Positions 43,216-51,930 of a stretch of 64,000 bases of DNA are shown in pieces; position 1 is the first letter of the stretch; every line of letters starts with the position of its first letter. The translations under genes and the position numbers were made by a program. The stretch is from NCBI GenBank assembly GCA_036392935.1, contig DASVWZ010000089.1, forward strand, positions 1-64,000. The letters run 5' to 3'. The notes under the pieces are model-generated. The model saw only the letters and a list, made by a program, of their open reading frames with translations, ran no database searches and was not told the DNA's origin. Origin of the DNA: DASVWZ01 sp036392935 (GTDB lineage: Bacteria > Acidobacteriota > Terriglobia > Terriglobales > Acidobacteriaceae).

Positions 43216-44397
43216 ATGTCCGTCTGTCGCCGGTTTTACTCGATTGCTGTTTTCACTTTTCTATTCTTGGCTGTCGCCATGCTTCCCGCGTCGTCGAACG
43301 CTGAAGACGTAACTCACGTCTCGACTCGCGTGCCTGTCGTTGGCCCCGGTCGCGAACTTTCCGCGGTGCGGCCCGCGGGAGCCGACGAAGTCCCACCGGC
43401 AGAACAAATTCCATCGGCGCCTCACAAGTGGAAGCTACTGGCTACGATTCCCGGTGCGGTCATACATGACATCGCTTTTCCAAGTCGGTGGGTGGGCTAC
43501 GCCGCGGCTGAACTCGGCCAGGTGTGGAAGACGACGGATGGCGGAACGACCTGGACCGAAGTCATGAATCTTGGCTTTCCTTACTACTGGTATGGAGTAG
43601 CTACGCTGAGTACGTCGGTCGATGACGTTGTGGTCTCCGGATTTGATGACAACAATTTTCAGGGCATCATCCGCTGGAGCCATGACGGAGGCAAGAATTG
43701 GTCGAATGACATCGTGCTGACCACGACTGGCTGGTCTGACAGAATTCGCTTCGCGAACCCGAGCGATGGTCTGGTCGTGGATCAACTGAGCATCGCGCAG
43801 GGCAAGCCGAACTTGGCGCATTACACGACCGAAGGTGGCATCAAGGGCAACGAGTGGAAAGCCAACGTGCCGGACAAGAACGGTGGATGGTTTGGCGACG
43901 AGTTCAGCCTGCAATCCAACTTGCACGTGCGTATGTCGGGGATTACGTATTGTGCCAGTGACAACGGCGGCGCCAACTGGAGCTGTGGTCCCTCGGTCGA
44001 TTCGGTTTTCGATGGCCCGACATTTTTTGTTGACGACAACCACGGCTGGGTTGGTGGAGGCGAAATTTCGCCAAGCGTAGCGGGCTGGGTGCACCGCACC
44101 ACCGACGGCGGCAAGACGTGGAGCGGCCGCGTTTTGAACACACCATGGCCGATCCGCGAAATATGGTTTCTGACACCGTATGTGGGCTGGGCTTCGGGCG
44201 GCAATTATTCGCAAAACCTCGGCGGCATGTATTTCAGCAACGACGGCGGCGCGACCTGGTCTTTCGATGCTTCGACCGAGGCGGAAATGGGATCGTGCGA
44301 CAGTTGGGCAGCGAACGGCAGCAACAAGGTCTGGTGCGCCGGCTACGATTCTTCCTTCAACGGTGTGATTTACGAACTCAACATCGCAAGCAAGTGA
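43216..44397 (+). CDS. Secreted beta-propeller (BNR / YCF48-like) protein
   Basis: A 393-residue protein with a signal peptide (FYSIAVFTFLFLAVAMLPASSNA) and repeated BNR-type motifs: VWKTTDGGTTWTEV, RWSHDGGKNWSND, HRTTDGGKTWSGR and FSNDGGATWSFD. They build a propeller resembling the HCF136/YCF48 photosystem-assembly fold or sialidase repeats. Without other catalytic residues I predict a binding or scaffold role outside the cytoplasm. An AGGAGG lies upstream of its ATG. Its neighbours do not suggest a ligand. Confidence 0.85.
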   Translation: MSVCRRFYSIAVFTFLFLAVAMLPASSNAEDVTHVSTRVPVVGPGRELSAVRPAGADEVPPAEQIPSAPHKWKLLATIPGAVIHDIAFPSRWVGYAAAELGQVWKTTDGGTTWTEVMNLGFPYYWYGVATLSTSVDDVVVSGFDDNNFQGIIRWSHDGGKNWSNDIVLTTTGWSDRIRFANPSDGLVVDQLSIAQGKPNLAHYTTEGGIKGNEWKANVPDKNGGWFGDEFSLQSNLHVRMSGITYCASDNGGANWSCGPSVDSVFDGPTFFVDDNHGWVGGGEISPSVAGWVHRTTDGGKTWSGRVLNTPWPIREIWFLTPYVGWASGGNYSQNLGGMYFSNDGGATWSFDASTEAEMGSCDSWAANGSNKVWCAGYDSSFNGVIYELNIASK

Positions 44398-44440
44398 ACG
44401 GCTGGCGGCGTAGCCAGGTGAGTTATTCTCTTAGGGGTCG

Positions 44441-45598
44441 ATGATCCTGATCCTTGAGCTGATCGCGGCAGCAGGCACGCTTGCCAGCGTCGCATATTAC
44501 ATCGTGTGCCTTTGGTGCGCGGCGGCGTTTCTGCGAAAGAAAAAAACGGCGACTTCCGGCACTGCGCGCGGTCTCCCCGTTTCCATACTCAAACCGCTCA
44601 AGGGCACCGACCCTGAGATGTACGAAAGCTTTCGCAGCCACTGCCTGCAGAACTATCTCAACTATGAGCTGATCTTTGGGGTAAATGACGCGACCGATCC
44701 CGTGGTCGAACTGGTGGAGCGGCTCAAGCAGGAATTCCCGGACCGCGCCATCCGGCTGATTCTTTGCTCGCCGGGAGCAGGCGCGAACCGTAAAATCGTC
44801 AATCTTTCGCAGATGATGGAGGTTGCACGACACGAAATCGTCATTGTGAACGACAGCGATATTCGGGTAGCGCCGGATTATCTACAACGCGTTACCTTGC
44901 CACTCACAGACCAGACCATTGGCCTCGTCACCTGTCTTTATCGCGGGATCGCCAATCGCTCAATCGGATCCAAGCTCGAGTCGCTTGGCATCAGCACGGA
45001 TTTTGCCGCCGGCGTTCTGGTTGCGAAAAAACTGGAAGGCATCAAATTCGGGCTGGGTTCGACGCTGGCGTTTCGACGACGCGATCTCGAAGCAATTGGC
45101 GGCTTCGAGCCGCTGGCGGATTATCTCGCCGACGACTACCAGCTTGGAGCGCGGATCGCGGCTAAGGGATTGAAAGGTGAATTGTCGGACGTTGTTGTCG
45201 ATACGTTCCTGCCGGAATACACAACGCAGCAATTTATTGATCATCAGCTGCGGTGGGCGCGCACCGTCCGCGATTCGCGCTTCTGGGGATACGTCGGTCT
45301 GGGCTTCACGTTTGGCTTACCATGGGCCTTGTTGGGGCTGGCGCTTTCAGACGGCGCTGGCTGGGCGTGGGCGTTGCTGGCGGCGGCGTTTATTCTGCGT
45401 GTACTGGTGGCCTCGCTGGTCGGGCAGTCGGTTCTCGATGATCGGCAACTTTCATCGTTCTTGTATCTTCTGCCGGTGCGCGATATTGTTGCATTTTTCG
45501 TCTGGATCGCCAGCTTCACCGGTCACACCATTCACTGGCGTGGCGAGGTGTTTCAGTTGCGTGATGGAAAACTGGTACGTAAAGAGTCAGCCGAATGA
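44441..45598 (+). CDS. hpnI: Membrane glycosyltransferase, HpnI / ceramide-glucosyltransferase-like (GT21)
   Basis: A 385-residue protein with an N-terminal membrane helix, a GT-A catalytic domain and two or three C-terminal helices. The domain contains SILKPLKGTDPEMYESF, GVNDATDPVVELV, HEIVIVNDSDIRV (metal-binding DxD-like), LADDYQLGARIA and the QLRWART (Q/RxxRW) motif of processive GT2/21 enzymes. HpnI adds N-acetylglucosamine to bacteriohopanetetrol; the KPLKG start and D1-D3 pattern fit both HpnI and ceramide glucosyltransferases. No hpn genes surround it, so the symbol is by resemblance. Confidence 0.8.
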   Translation: MILILELIAAAGTLASVAYYIVCLWCAAAFLRKKKTATSGTARGLPVSILKPLKGTDPEMYESFRSHCLQNYLNYELIFGVNDATDPVVELVERLKQEFPDRAIRLILCSPGAGANRKIVNLSQMMEVARHEIVIVNDSDIRVAPDYLQRVTLPLTDQTIGLVTCLYRGIANRSIGSKLESLGISTDFAAGVLVAKKLEGIKFGLGSTLAFRRRDLEAIGGFEPLADYLADDYQLGARIAAKGLKGELSDVVVDTFLPEYTTQQFIDHQLRWARTVRDSRFWGYVGLGFTFGLPWALLGLALSDGAGWAWALLAAAFILRVLVASLVGQSVLDDRQLSSFLYLLPVRDIVAFFVWIASFTGHTIHWRGEVFQLRDGKLVRKESAE

Positions 45599-45615
45599 GA
45601 TAAAGATTTTCTAGG

Positions 45616-46035
45616 CTATGCCGGTTGTTGCCGTTGCGCTGCACGCGTCGGCGCATGCCCGCGCAGAATAATGACGCACGTCAGGACTGCGCAAGTGAGC
45701 ATCAGAACTCTCAGATAGAGGCTGACGTGCACTGTCGGGTCGCCGATCAAATAGCGCAGCAAACCGATACTCGCGCTCGTGGCACAAAATAGAAAGTACA
45801 AGCGCTCGCGCTTGCAGCGGGAGATCCGCGTAAGCGTGATCAGGACAGTCGAGACGATTGCGTACACACCAAAAAGAATAAACGTCGGAACTGCAACTGG
45901 ATTTCTCCCCAGAATCGGGTTTACCACTGAAGCGCTCGCCGCACCGCGCAAGGCGATGAGCAGAAAGATTACGGAATGGATCAACGCAATTTTGGCGCGC
46001 TTGCGGTTGGTGATGATGGCAAATTCGCGCATCAT
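45616..46035 (-). CDS. Small hypothetical membrane protein
   Basis: A 139-residue protein with four predicted membrane helices (ALIHSVIFLLIALRG, VPTFILFGVYAIVSTVLI, YFLFCATSASIGLL and LYLRVLMLTCAVLTCVIIL) and basic ends. Its start overlaps the stop of the sensor kinase gene (ATGA), so the two are coupled. It may modulate the kinase or work with cytochrome biogenesis proteins upstream in the same operon; neither is shown. I do not recognise a family. Confidence 0.7.
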   Translation of the reverse strand: MMREFAIITNRKRAKIALIHSVIFLLIALRGAASASVVNPILGRNPVAVPTFILFGVYAIVSTVLITLTRISRCKRERLYFLFCATSASIGLLRYLIGDPTVHVSLYLRVLMLTCAVLTCVIILRGHAPTRAAQRQQPA

Positions 46036-47204
46036 GCTACATTCACCCCGGCGGGGGTCCGTCGCATCGGGAGTTCGACGGTGAGCCGTGTCCCCTCACC
46101 GACCGTGCTTTCCACGCCAATGTACCCGCGATGATCCTCGATGATCCGCCGCGCCAACGAAAGCCCCAGCCCGGTACCGTTGCCCTTGGTAGTGAAGAAC
46201 GGCCGGAAAATATTGGCCAGATGCTCAACCGCGATGCCGCGTCCGGTGTCGGTCACAACGATTCGTGCCATGTCCTCGTGCGAGTCGAGATCAACCGTGA
46301 TCTTCCCGGCTCCATCAATCGCTTGAATCGAATTCAATAGAAGATTGAGCAACACCTGATGCATTTGACTGCTGTCGTGCTCGACCTCCGGCAGTTTCGG
46401 ATCTTTCTTGAGCGTAATCTCGATCGGCTTCGAAAGCGCTTCGTGCCGCGCCAGCATGACCGCGTGCTCGACGGTCGTGTTCAAGTCACTGAGCCGGATG
46501 TCGGGAGCGTGGGGCCGCGCGGTTTGTAGCAGGTCTGTCAAAATGCTGTTGATCTGGGCGATTTCCAGGCGGACATCTTTCACAACGGCGCGCGCCGGAC
46601 TTTCCGGCGGCAGGTCGCGCGCAATAATCTCAACCACTCCCGCGATCCCGGCAAGCGGATTACGAATTTCATGCGCCAGTCCAGTCGCCAGTTCGCCCAG
46701 CGTCGCTAGATGCTCGGCTCGGGACATCTGCGTGCGGTGCAAATGTTCAATCTCTTCCCGGCTGCTTTTCAACTGCTCGACCATGCGGTTGAAGTTGCGG
46801 CCAAGGTCACCGACCTCATCATTACGGTGCGCGAAACTCACAGCCACATTGAAATTTCCCTGCCCCACCCTGGCGATTTTTTCCTGCATCTCCACCATGG
46901 GCCGCTGAATAGTGTGAGTCAGAACAAGAAGGAACGCCCCGCAAATGGCGACAGCGCCGGCCGCGGCTACGTATAAAATCGTGTGCCGCTCGTGGTTTTG
47001 CCATGACAGCGTGGCGACCGTAAAAAGCAGCATGCCGTTCAGAAGCACGAACACGATGGGCATAACAGCTTTGATCTGCCAGTTGATGCGAACGGGGAGA
47101 TTTTCGGACGTTTCGGCTTTGGATCCAAACAGCTTCATGGCACTTCTCTCCACCGCCGGTTTGACGGTTTCGTTCGCATCGCACTGGAACTCGGTCTCAG
47201 GCAT
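46032..47204 (-). CDS. Membrane sensor histidine kinase (HAMP, HisKA, HATPase)
   Basis: A 390-residue kinase with two N-terminal helices (AVMPIVFVLLNGMLLFTVATL, ILYVAAAGAVAICGAFLLVL), a very short periplasmic loop, a HAMP segment (QRPMVEMQEKIARVGQGNFNV), an H-box TGLAHEIRNPLAGI, and N/G boxes (LNLLLNSIQAI, DTGRGI, GTGLGLSLARRI). The type is NtrB/AtoS-like. It follows ccsA with an eight-base overlap, placing it in the cytochrome c maturation operon. No response regulator is adjacent. With a tiny periplasmic part it may sense within the membrane, for example quinone state, though that is a guess. Confidence 0.92.
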   Translation of the reverse strand: MPETEFQCDANETVKPAVERSAMKLFGSKAETSENLPVRINWQIKAVMPIVFVLLNGMLLFTVATLSWQNHERHTILYVAAAGAVAICGAFLLVLTHTIQRPMVEMQEKIARVGQGNFNVAVSFAHRNDEVGDLGRNFNRMVEQLKSSREEIEHLHRTQMSRAEHLATLGELATGLAHEIRNPLAGIAGVVEIIARDLPPESPARAVVKDVRLEIAQINSILTDLLQTARPHAPDIRLSDLNTTVEHAVMLARHEALSKPIEITLKKDPKLPEVEHDSSQMHQVLLNLLLNSIQAIDGAGKITVDLDSHEDMARIVVTDTGRGIAVEHLANIFRPFFTTKGNGTGLGLSLARRIIEDHRGYIGVESTVGEGTRLTVELPMRRTPAGVNVA

Positions 47205-48600
47205 AAGCGTGCATTCCCGGCAGCAAGTAGGTCACGCCGAAGAATGTGAACATGACCACTGCGAAGCCAAGGATCGCAAAGTAAGCTGCTCTACGGCCTC
47301 GCCATCCGCGGGTCACGCGCATGTGCAGATAACCGGCGTAAACCAGCCAGGTAATGGCGGCCCAGGTTTCCTTCGGGTCCCAGCTCCAGTACGAGCCCCA
47401 GGTCTTGTTGGCCCAGTAGGCGCCAGCGGCGATCATGAGAGTCAGCAGGGGAAAGGCAATGGCAATGGTTCTATACGTGATCCGGTCAAGCTCTTCTGCC
47501 GATGGCAGCATGCGCTCCAGATCGCTACGGCGCCACAGCAGCAGCAAATAAAGCAGCGACATAAAGATTCCCCCGACCAGTCCCGAGAGAATGAATGGGC
47601 TGGCGGCGAGGCTGGTTTGATACGCGCCCTCGGCATCGAGCGACGAATACTGCCCGTCGCGCGCGCGCAGGATAAAGAAGACTAGAGCTAGCGCCTGCAG
47701 CAGAATGCTGATGAACACGGCGCGGTTGGCGAACTCGATCAGGCTGGAATTGCCCGTCTTCCACCACACCAAGTACAAGACAAACGGCACGCTGACCGCT
47801 GCCAGCACCAGCAACATAAGCCAACCGAGGTCGGGTATCGTCACAAACAGCCGCATACCCTTCGCGACAAAAATTTCTGCTTTGCGGTCTGGATCCCAAG
47901 CGATGACGTTGAACCCTCCCCAGCGCTCAAAACGAGTGAGCACGATGCCGAGGTAAGTTCCGATGGTGGCTAAGCTGGTCGCAGCCAGAAAAGTTTCGGT
48001 CTTCACCTTGTCCTGGATGAGGAACATCATGGCCAGCGCAAAACTCAGGGCACAGGCGGCGTAAGCCAGCATCGCCAGGGTGACGTGCACATGCAGCCAC
48101 GTCGATTGCAGCGCCGGAACCAGAGGGTGAACTTCCGTGCGGAGCAATTGCATCAGTACCACGCCGACAATCGCCACAGGCATAGTCACGGTGCCAATGA
48201 CTTTCACGCCATATTTTTTTTCCGCGATCAGCGTGAGCACCGCAAGCGTCCACACGAAGCTGAGCAGCATTTCATAGATGCTGGCAAAGGGCGGATGCCC
48301 AGCTTCGTACCAGCGATGGGCAACCGCGCCGGTGTTGGCCAGCAAGCCGAGCCAGGTCGCGAACGAAGCGAATTTAATATAAGAGGGAATTCCGGTGACG
48401 CCAAATCCCAGGTAAAGCGTCCCAGCGCCACAATAAAAAATGAGCGCGGCATAGAGCATGTTCGACTCGTTGAGAACGTTTCCGCTCTTCACCACATTCA
48501 GAAACGCCATGAACAGCAGGAACGACACGCCCAGTCCAACCGCAACCAGAAGGGTTGTTCCGGGGGCAACTGGCGCCTGCTCTGCTTTTGCACGTGACAT
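47197..48600 (-). CDS. ccsA: Cytochrome c maturation protein CcsA (ResC-type, System II)
   Basis: A 467-residue polytopic protein with the haem-handling WWD motif (TWGSYWSWDPKETWAAITW) and conserved periplasmic histidines (for example HPLVPALQSTWLHVHV). With ResB it forms the System II synthase that exports haem and ligates it to CxxCH motifs of periplasmic cytochromes. I use the ATG giving MSRAKAEQ because GGAGG lies eight bases upstream. A GTG upstream would overlap resB. It sits next to at least four multihaem cytochrome genes, whose products it must serve. Confidence 0.93.
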   Translation of the reverse strand: MSRAKAEQAPVAPGTTLLVAVGLGVSFLLFMAFLNVVKSGNVLNESNMLYAALIFYCGAGTLYLGFGVTGIPSYIKFASFATWLGLLANTGAVAHRWYEAGHPPFASIYEMLLSFVWTLAVLTLIAEKKYGVKVIGTVTMPVAIVGVVLMQLLRTEVHPLVPALQSTWLHVHVTLAMLAYAACALSFALAMMFLIQDKVKTETFLAATSLATIGTYLGIVLTRFERWGGFNVIAWDPDRKAEIFVAKGMRLFVTIPDLGWLMLLVLAAVSVPFVLYLVWWKTGNSSLIEFANRAVFISILLQALALVFFILRARDGQYSSLDAEGAYQTSLAASPFILSGLVGGIFMSLLYLLLLWRRSDLERMLPSAEELDRITYRTIAIAFPLLTLMIAAGAYWANKTWGSYWSWDPKETWAAITWLVYAGYLHMRVTRGWRGRRAAYFAILGFAVVMFTFFGVTYLLPGMHAYA

Positions 48601-48623
48601 AAGTCCATCCTCCAAAAACCGGC

Positions 48624-50066
48624 TCACCGACCGGCGAGTGAATGGGCCTCAGCAGGAGTGCTGGACCCTTTTTCAGAATTAAGTTCAGACTGAATTTCTT
48701 TCACAACTTCGCGGAAGCGGCGTTCGAAAACGTCCTGATTCCGGTTGGCTGTCCCTCCGATCCACAAAACCAAACTGCCATCCACCTGACGAACTGGCGC
48801 GGCCCACACGCGCACATGAACCAGATAGAACACAAACGCAAGGCCTAATCCCATCAGAACTACACCGCTCCACACCGCCCACTGTCCCGGCTCGTGCGAA
48901 ACTTCCAGGCCGGTGTAGTACGCCAGCTTTACGTCGCGTGGCTGGAATTGATAGGGCGCATCGGCGTTGTGTTCGACCTCGGGAATCGGCGGAAGCCATA
49001 CGTCGAACGACTTGCCCAGCTTCTTTGACTCAACCACGAGCCGCGCGGCGGGGTTCTCAATGTCTTTCGACCGTGCATAAACCCGGCCGTCGGACACTGT
49101 GTAATCGGGAATGAATTCCACCAATCGGACCGTCGTATCGGCATCCAGCACGAACGGTGTCTCGCCGTCCAGCGCGATGTCACGAGTTTCAGATGAGCCA
49201 GTCAGTGATGCCGTCAGAAGAAGCTGATCGACTTTTCCGGTTTGCCCGTAACTGGCCTGATAAAAACGCACGCCCTGATAAACCAGCGGATCGTTCACCA
49301 CAATCTGCTTTTTGTATGTTTCATTGCCGCCGTCGATGACCGTAAGGTCCGACCACCAGCGCTTCGGCGATCCATCTTTATAGTTTTCCTGCCCGGCACT
49401 ATTGCAGCGAACGGCAAACGGCAGCATCCGTTTGTCGCCATTGCGAAGTTCGATCTGGTTCGATTGCGAACCGCGGGTCAGCGCCATGTATCCGCGCCAT
49501 CCCGTCAGCGCATCGACGATGCCACCGACAAAAATCAAAAGCAGGCTGGCATGCACGATGTAGACGGCCATCTCGGAAATGCGGTGTTTCTCTCCGAACA
49601 ACGAAAAACTGTTTTCCCGCACAATGCGTTCCGGCTTCCATCCGGCTTCGTTGAATGCCTTTTCAGCCACAGCCAAAGCGCGATCTTCGTTATCCACGGG
49701 AACCTGCGCCTGAATTGCCAGGGCCTTGCGGAAGCTGTCATTCGGGCTCTTGTAGGGACGCGAATAAAAGCGCCAAGCGTTGGGGAAGCGTTGAATCGAC
49801 GCGGCAATAATGCTGACGCTGACCAACGCCAGCAGCAGCACGAACCACCACGCGTGAAAAACATCGGTCAGTCCAACGGCGTCGAGCAGGCGCAACATCT
49901 GCGGCGAATAGGCGCGTTGAATTTCGTCGATGTCGGTCGCAGGGCGTTGCAGGATCACCGTGCCTGCCGCGGCTACGATCACGGTCAGAATCAACAAAAT
50001 CACGCCCGTCTTGATGGCGCCGATGGTTTGCCAGATTTTTTTTGCTATCGATTGCTTCCCAGCCAT
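48624..50066 (-). CDS. resB: Cytochrome c maturation protein ResB (CcsB, System II)
   Basis: A 480-residue protein with three N-terminal helices (TGVILLILTVIVAAAGTVIL, FHAWWFVLLLALVSVSII, AVYIVHASLLLIFVGGIVDAL), a large periplasmic domain (for example VYQGVRFYQASYGQTG) and a final C-terminal helix (AVWSGVVLMGLGLAFVFYLV). This is the ResB layout. It chaperones apocytochrome and works with CcsA, encoded 23 bases downstream. The start was placed at MAGKQS, preceded by GGGGAA; a longer frame upstream lacks a ribosome site. No CcdA or ResA thiol protein is encoded here. Confidence 0.93.
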   Translation of the reverse strand: MAGKQSIAKKIWQTIGAIKTGVILLILTVIVAAAGTVILQRPATDIDEIQRAYSPQMLRLLDAVGLTDVFHAWWFVLLLALVSVSIIAASIQRFPNAWRFYSRPYKSPNDSFRKALAIQAQVPVDNEDRALAVAEKAFNEAGWKPERIVRENSFSLFGEKHRISEMAVYIVHASLLLIFVGGIVDALTGWRGYMALTRGSQSNQIELRNGDKRMLPFAVRCNSAGQENYKDGSPKRWWSDLTVIDGGNETYKKQIVVNDPLVYQGVRFYQASYGQTGKVDQLLLTASLTGSSETRDIALDGETPFVLDADTTVRLVEFIPDYTVSDGRVYARSKDIENPAARLVVESKKLGKSFDVWLPPIPEVEHNADAPYQFQPRDVKLAYYTGLEVSHEPGQWAVWSGVVLMGLGLAFVFYLVHVRVWAAPVRQVDGSLVLWIGGTANRNQDVFERRFREVVKEIQSELNSEKGSSTPAEAHSLAGR

Positions 50067-50187
50067 GGGATTCCCCTTTTCCAAGCTTGAGGAATGCACG
50101 CCGCTTTCCATAGAAAGCGGTTTAGAGGCAAGCAATTGAACGTGAAGGACTTATCGCTCGGTGGAGGGGTGCCTTCGCGGCGAAAAG

Positions 50188-50203
50188 GTGTGCTATATCA
50201 CAC
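50188..50203. promoter_or_regulatory. Inverted repeat GTGTG-N6-CACAC in the resB / cytochrome divergent region
   Basis: GTGTGCTATATCACAC lies 121 bases from the resB start and about 260 bases upstream of the 16-haem cytochrome start. The spacing and arm length are close to sites of Crp/Fnr-superfamily regulators, although TGTG-N6-CACA is two bases shorter than the Crp consensus. The rest of the 400-base divergent gap contains no gene that I recognise. Confidence 0.5.
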
Positions 50204-50463
50204 AGCTCAGTGAGGTTAAGCAGGGATTTTGCCACAGCCGCAAGTTGCTGGAAACGTGAGTCATTTGACCTGTCCGGCTGGGGAATAAGGCACACGACGA
50301 CTCAACTGGCATCCTTCGCAGAATTCCAGCGGCGCTTGTTCGCAAGCAAGCGTAAGCTGTGGTTGTTCAAAGACTTCCAGAAGTCACAAGGGTGCGATCA
50401 TGGGCCGCGCCGAAGCGCGGTCAACGACGTGCATTGTCAGCCGGTAACAGAAAGAGGAAAGCT

Positions 50464-51915
50464 GTGGTATCCAGAACGTCGGGCCTATTAACTCATCGCA
50501 AGGTTGGTTTCGCCGGGTATTTAATCTCTTTCATATTGCTGAGCGGGATCGCATTCGCCGCCAAGCACCCAGTACCTCTCGATAAGAATGCCGATACTTC
50601 GACCTGTATTTCGTGCCACGAAGACAAGACCAAGGGCAAGTTCGTGCACTCCGCAATCGCCATGGGCTGCACCAGCTGCCATGAAGTGCGCGTGAATGGC
50701 GACGTCACGCGTATCAAGCTGACCACATCGACCACGCAAGGACTTTGCCTCAGTTGCCACGCGGATAAAGACGCCGCGACGATCAAAGGCACGGTGCACC
50801 CGCCGGCGGTGCGGGATTGCGTCAAGTGCCACGATCCGCATACGTCCGACAACAAGAACCAGTTGCTCAAGCCGGCTTCGGGCGAAACTGCCAAGGAAAA
50901 CCTTTGCCTGACCTGCCACAAAATAGGCGTCGATGTGCCTAAAGACGGCAGCCGGCACGCCGCGCTAGACATGGGCTGCGACACTTGTCACACCACGCAC
51001 AAGACGGGTGAAATGGGAAAGCCCGAGTTCGACTTTCACCTGGTAAAGGCCACGCCGGCGCTGTGCATCGATTGCCACGATGTTAAGAGTCCAGACCTGC
51101 AGAAGGCGCACCAGAACCAGCCTTTTGGGAGCGCCAATTGCCTGGAGTGCCACGATCCGCACCAGTCTTCAGCGCCGCATTTGATGGCGAAGTTTACGCA
51201 TCCTCCGTTTGCCGGCGGACAATGCGATACCTGCCATGGACCGGCAAAAGACGGCAAAGTGGTTCTGACTCAGAAAGACGTGAAGGGCCTTTGCGTCACC
51301 TGCCACGACGACAAGGCCAAGCTGATTGACACGGCGAAAGTGCAGCATCCGGGAGCAGCGGGCGATTGTACGGATTGCCACAATCCTCATGCCAGCAAGC
51401 AGCCGGGTTTGCCCAAGACCGATGCGGTCAACATCTGCCTCGGCTGCCATAGCGACATCGATGACCTGCGGAAGAAGTCGGTTCATCATCAGCCGGCATT
51501 TACCCAGGGCTGCGCTACCTGCCACACGCCGCACGGCGGCGATAACGATCATCTGTTGCGGGCGAAAGGCAACGATCTCTGCCTGGAATGTCATGGTCCC
51601 GACTCGCAGCCGAGAAAACTCGAGGCCGAACATGAGGTGACCATCTTTAAGGGAACGGTGACCTTGCCGGACGATTACTTCGCCAAAAATAAGGTGGTGG
51701 TGCTGCCGCTGCGGTTCGGGAAGGGGCATCCGGTGGATGGGCATCCGACCTCCGATGTGGTGGATCCGAGCGACATCACCAAGCTAAGAGCGCAGATCAA
51801 CTGCCTGACTTGCCATCAACCGCACGCTTCGGCGCAGCCCGATCTGCTGGCTAAAGACCAGGCAAACAATATGGCGTTCTGCGCCACGTGCCACAAAGAT
51901 CTGACCAAACGATAG
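50464..51915 (+). CDS. 16-haem c-type cytochrome with doubled CxxCH motifs
   Basis: A 483-residue exported protein (signal HRKVGFAGYLISFILLSGIAFA) with 16 CxxCH haem sites: CISCH, CTSCH, CLSCH, CVKCH, CLTCH, CDTCH, CIDCH, CLECH, CDTCH, CVTCH, CTDCH, CLGCH, CATCH, CLECH, CLTCH and CATCH. Many lie in Paired_CXXCH repeats (CHDPHTSDNKNQLL, CHNPHASKQPGLP, CHTPHGGDNDHLL), which suggests an elongated wire-like haem chain. It probably moves electrons in the periplasm or at the outer membrane. The GTG start has AGAGGA seven bases upstream. The NHL-protein gene follows after 15 bases. Confidence 0.93.
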   Translation: MVSRTSGLLTHRKVGFAGYLISFILLSGIAFAAKHPVPLDKNADTSTCISCHEDKTKGKFVHSAIAMGCTSCHEVRVNGDVTRIKLTTSTTQGLCLSCHADKDAATIKGTVHPPAVRDCVKCHDPHTSDNKNQLLKPASGETAKENLCLTCHKIGVDVPKDGSRHAALDMGCDTCHTTHKTGEMGKPEFDFHLVKATPALCIDCHDVKSPDLQKAHQNQPFGSANCLECHDPHQSSAPHLMAKFTHPPFAGGQCDTCHGPAKDGKVVLTQKDVKGLCVTCHDDKAKLIDTAKVQHPGAAGDCTDCHNPHASKQPGLPKTDAVNICLGCHSDIDDLRKKSVHHQPAFTQGCATCHTPHGGDNDHLLRAKGNDLCLECHGPDSQPRKLEAEHEVTIFKGTVTLPDDYFAKNKVVVLPLRFGKGHPVDGHPTSDVVDPSDITKLRAQINCLTCHQPHASAQPDLLAKDQANNMAFCATCHKDLTKR

Positions 51916-51930
51916 TTCGAGCTAGGAGAA

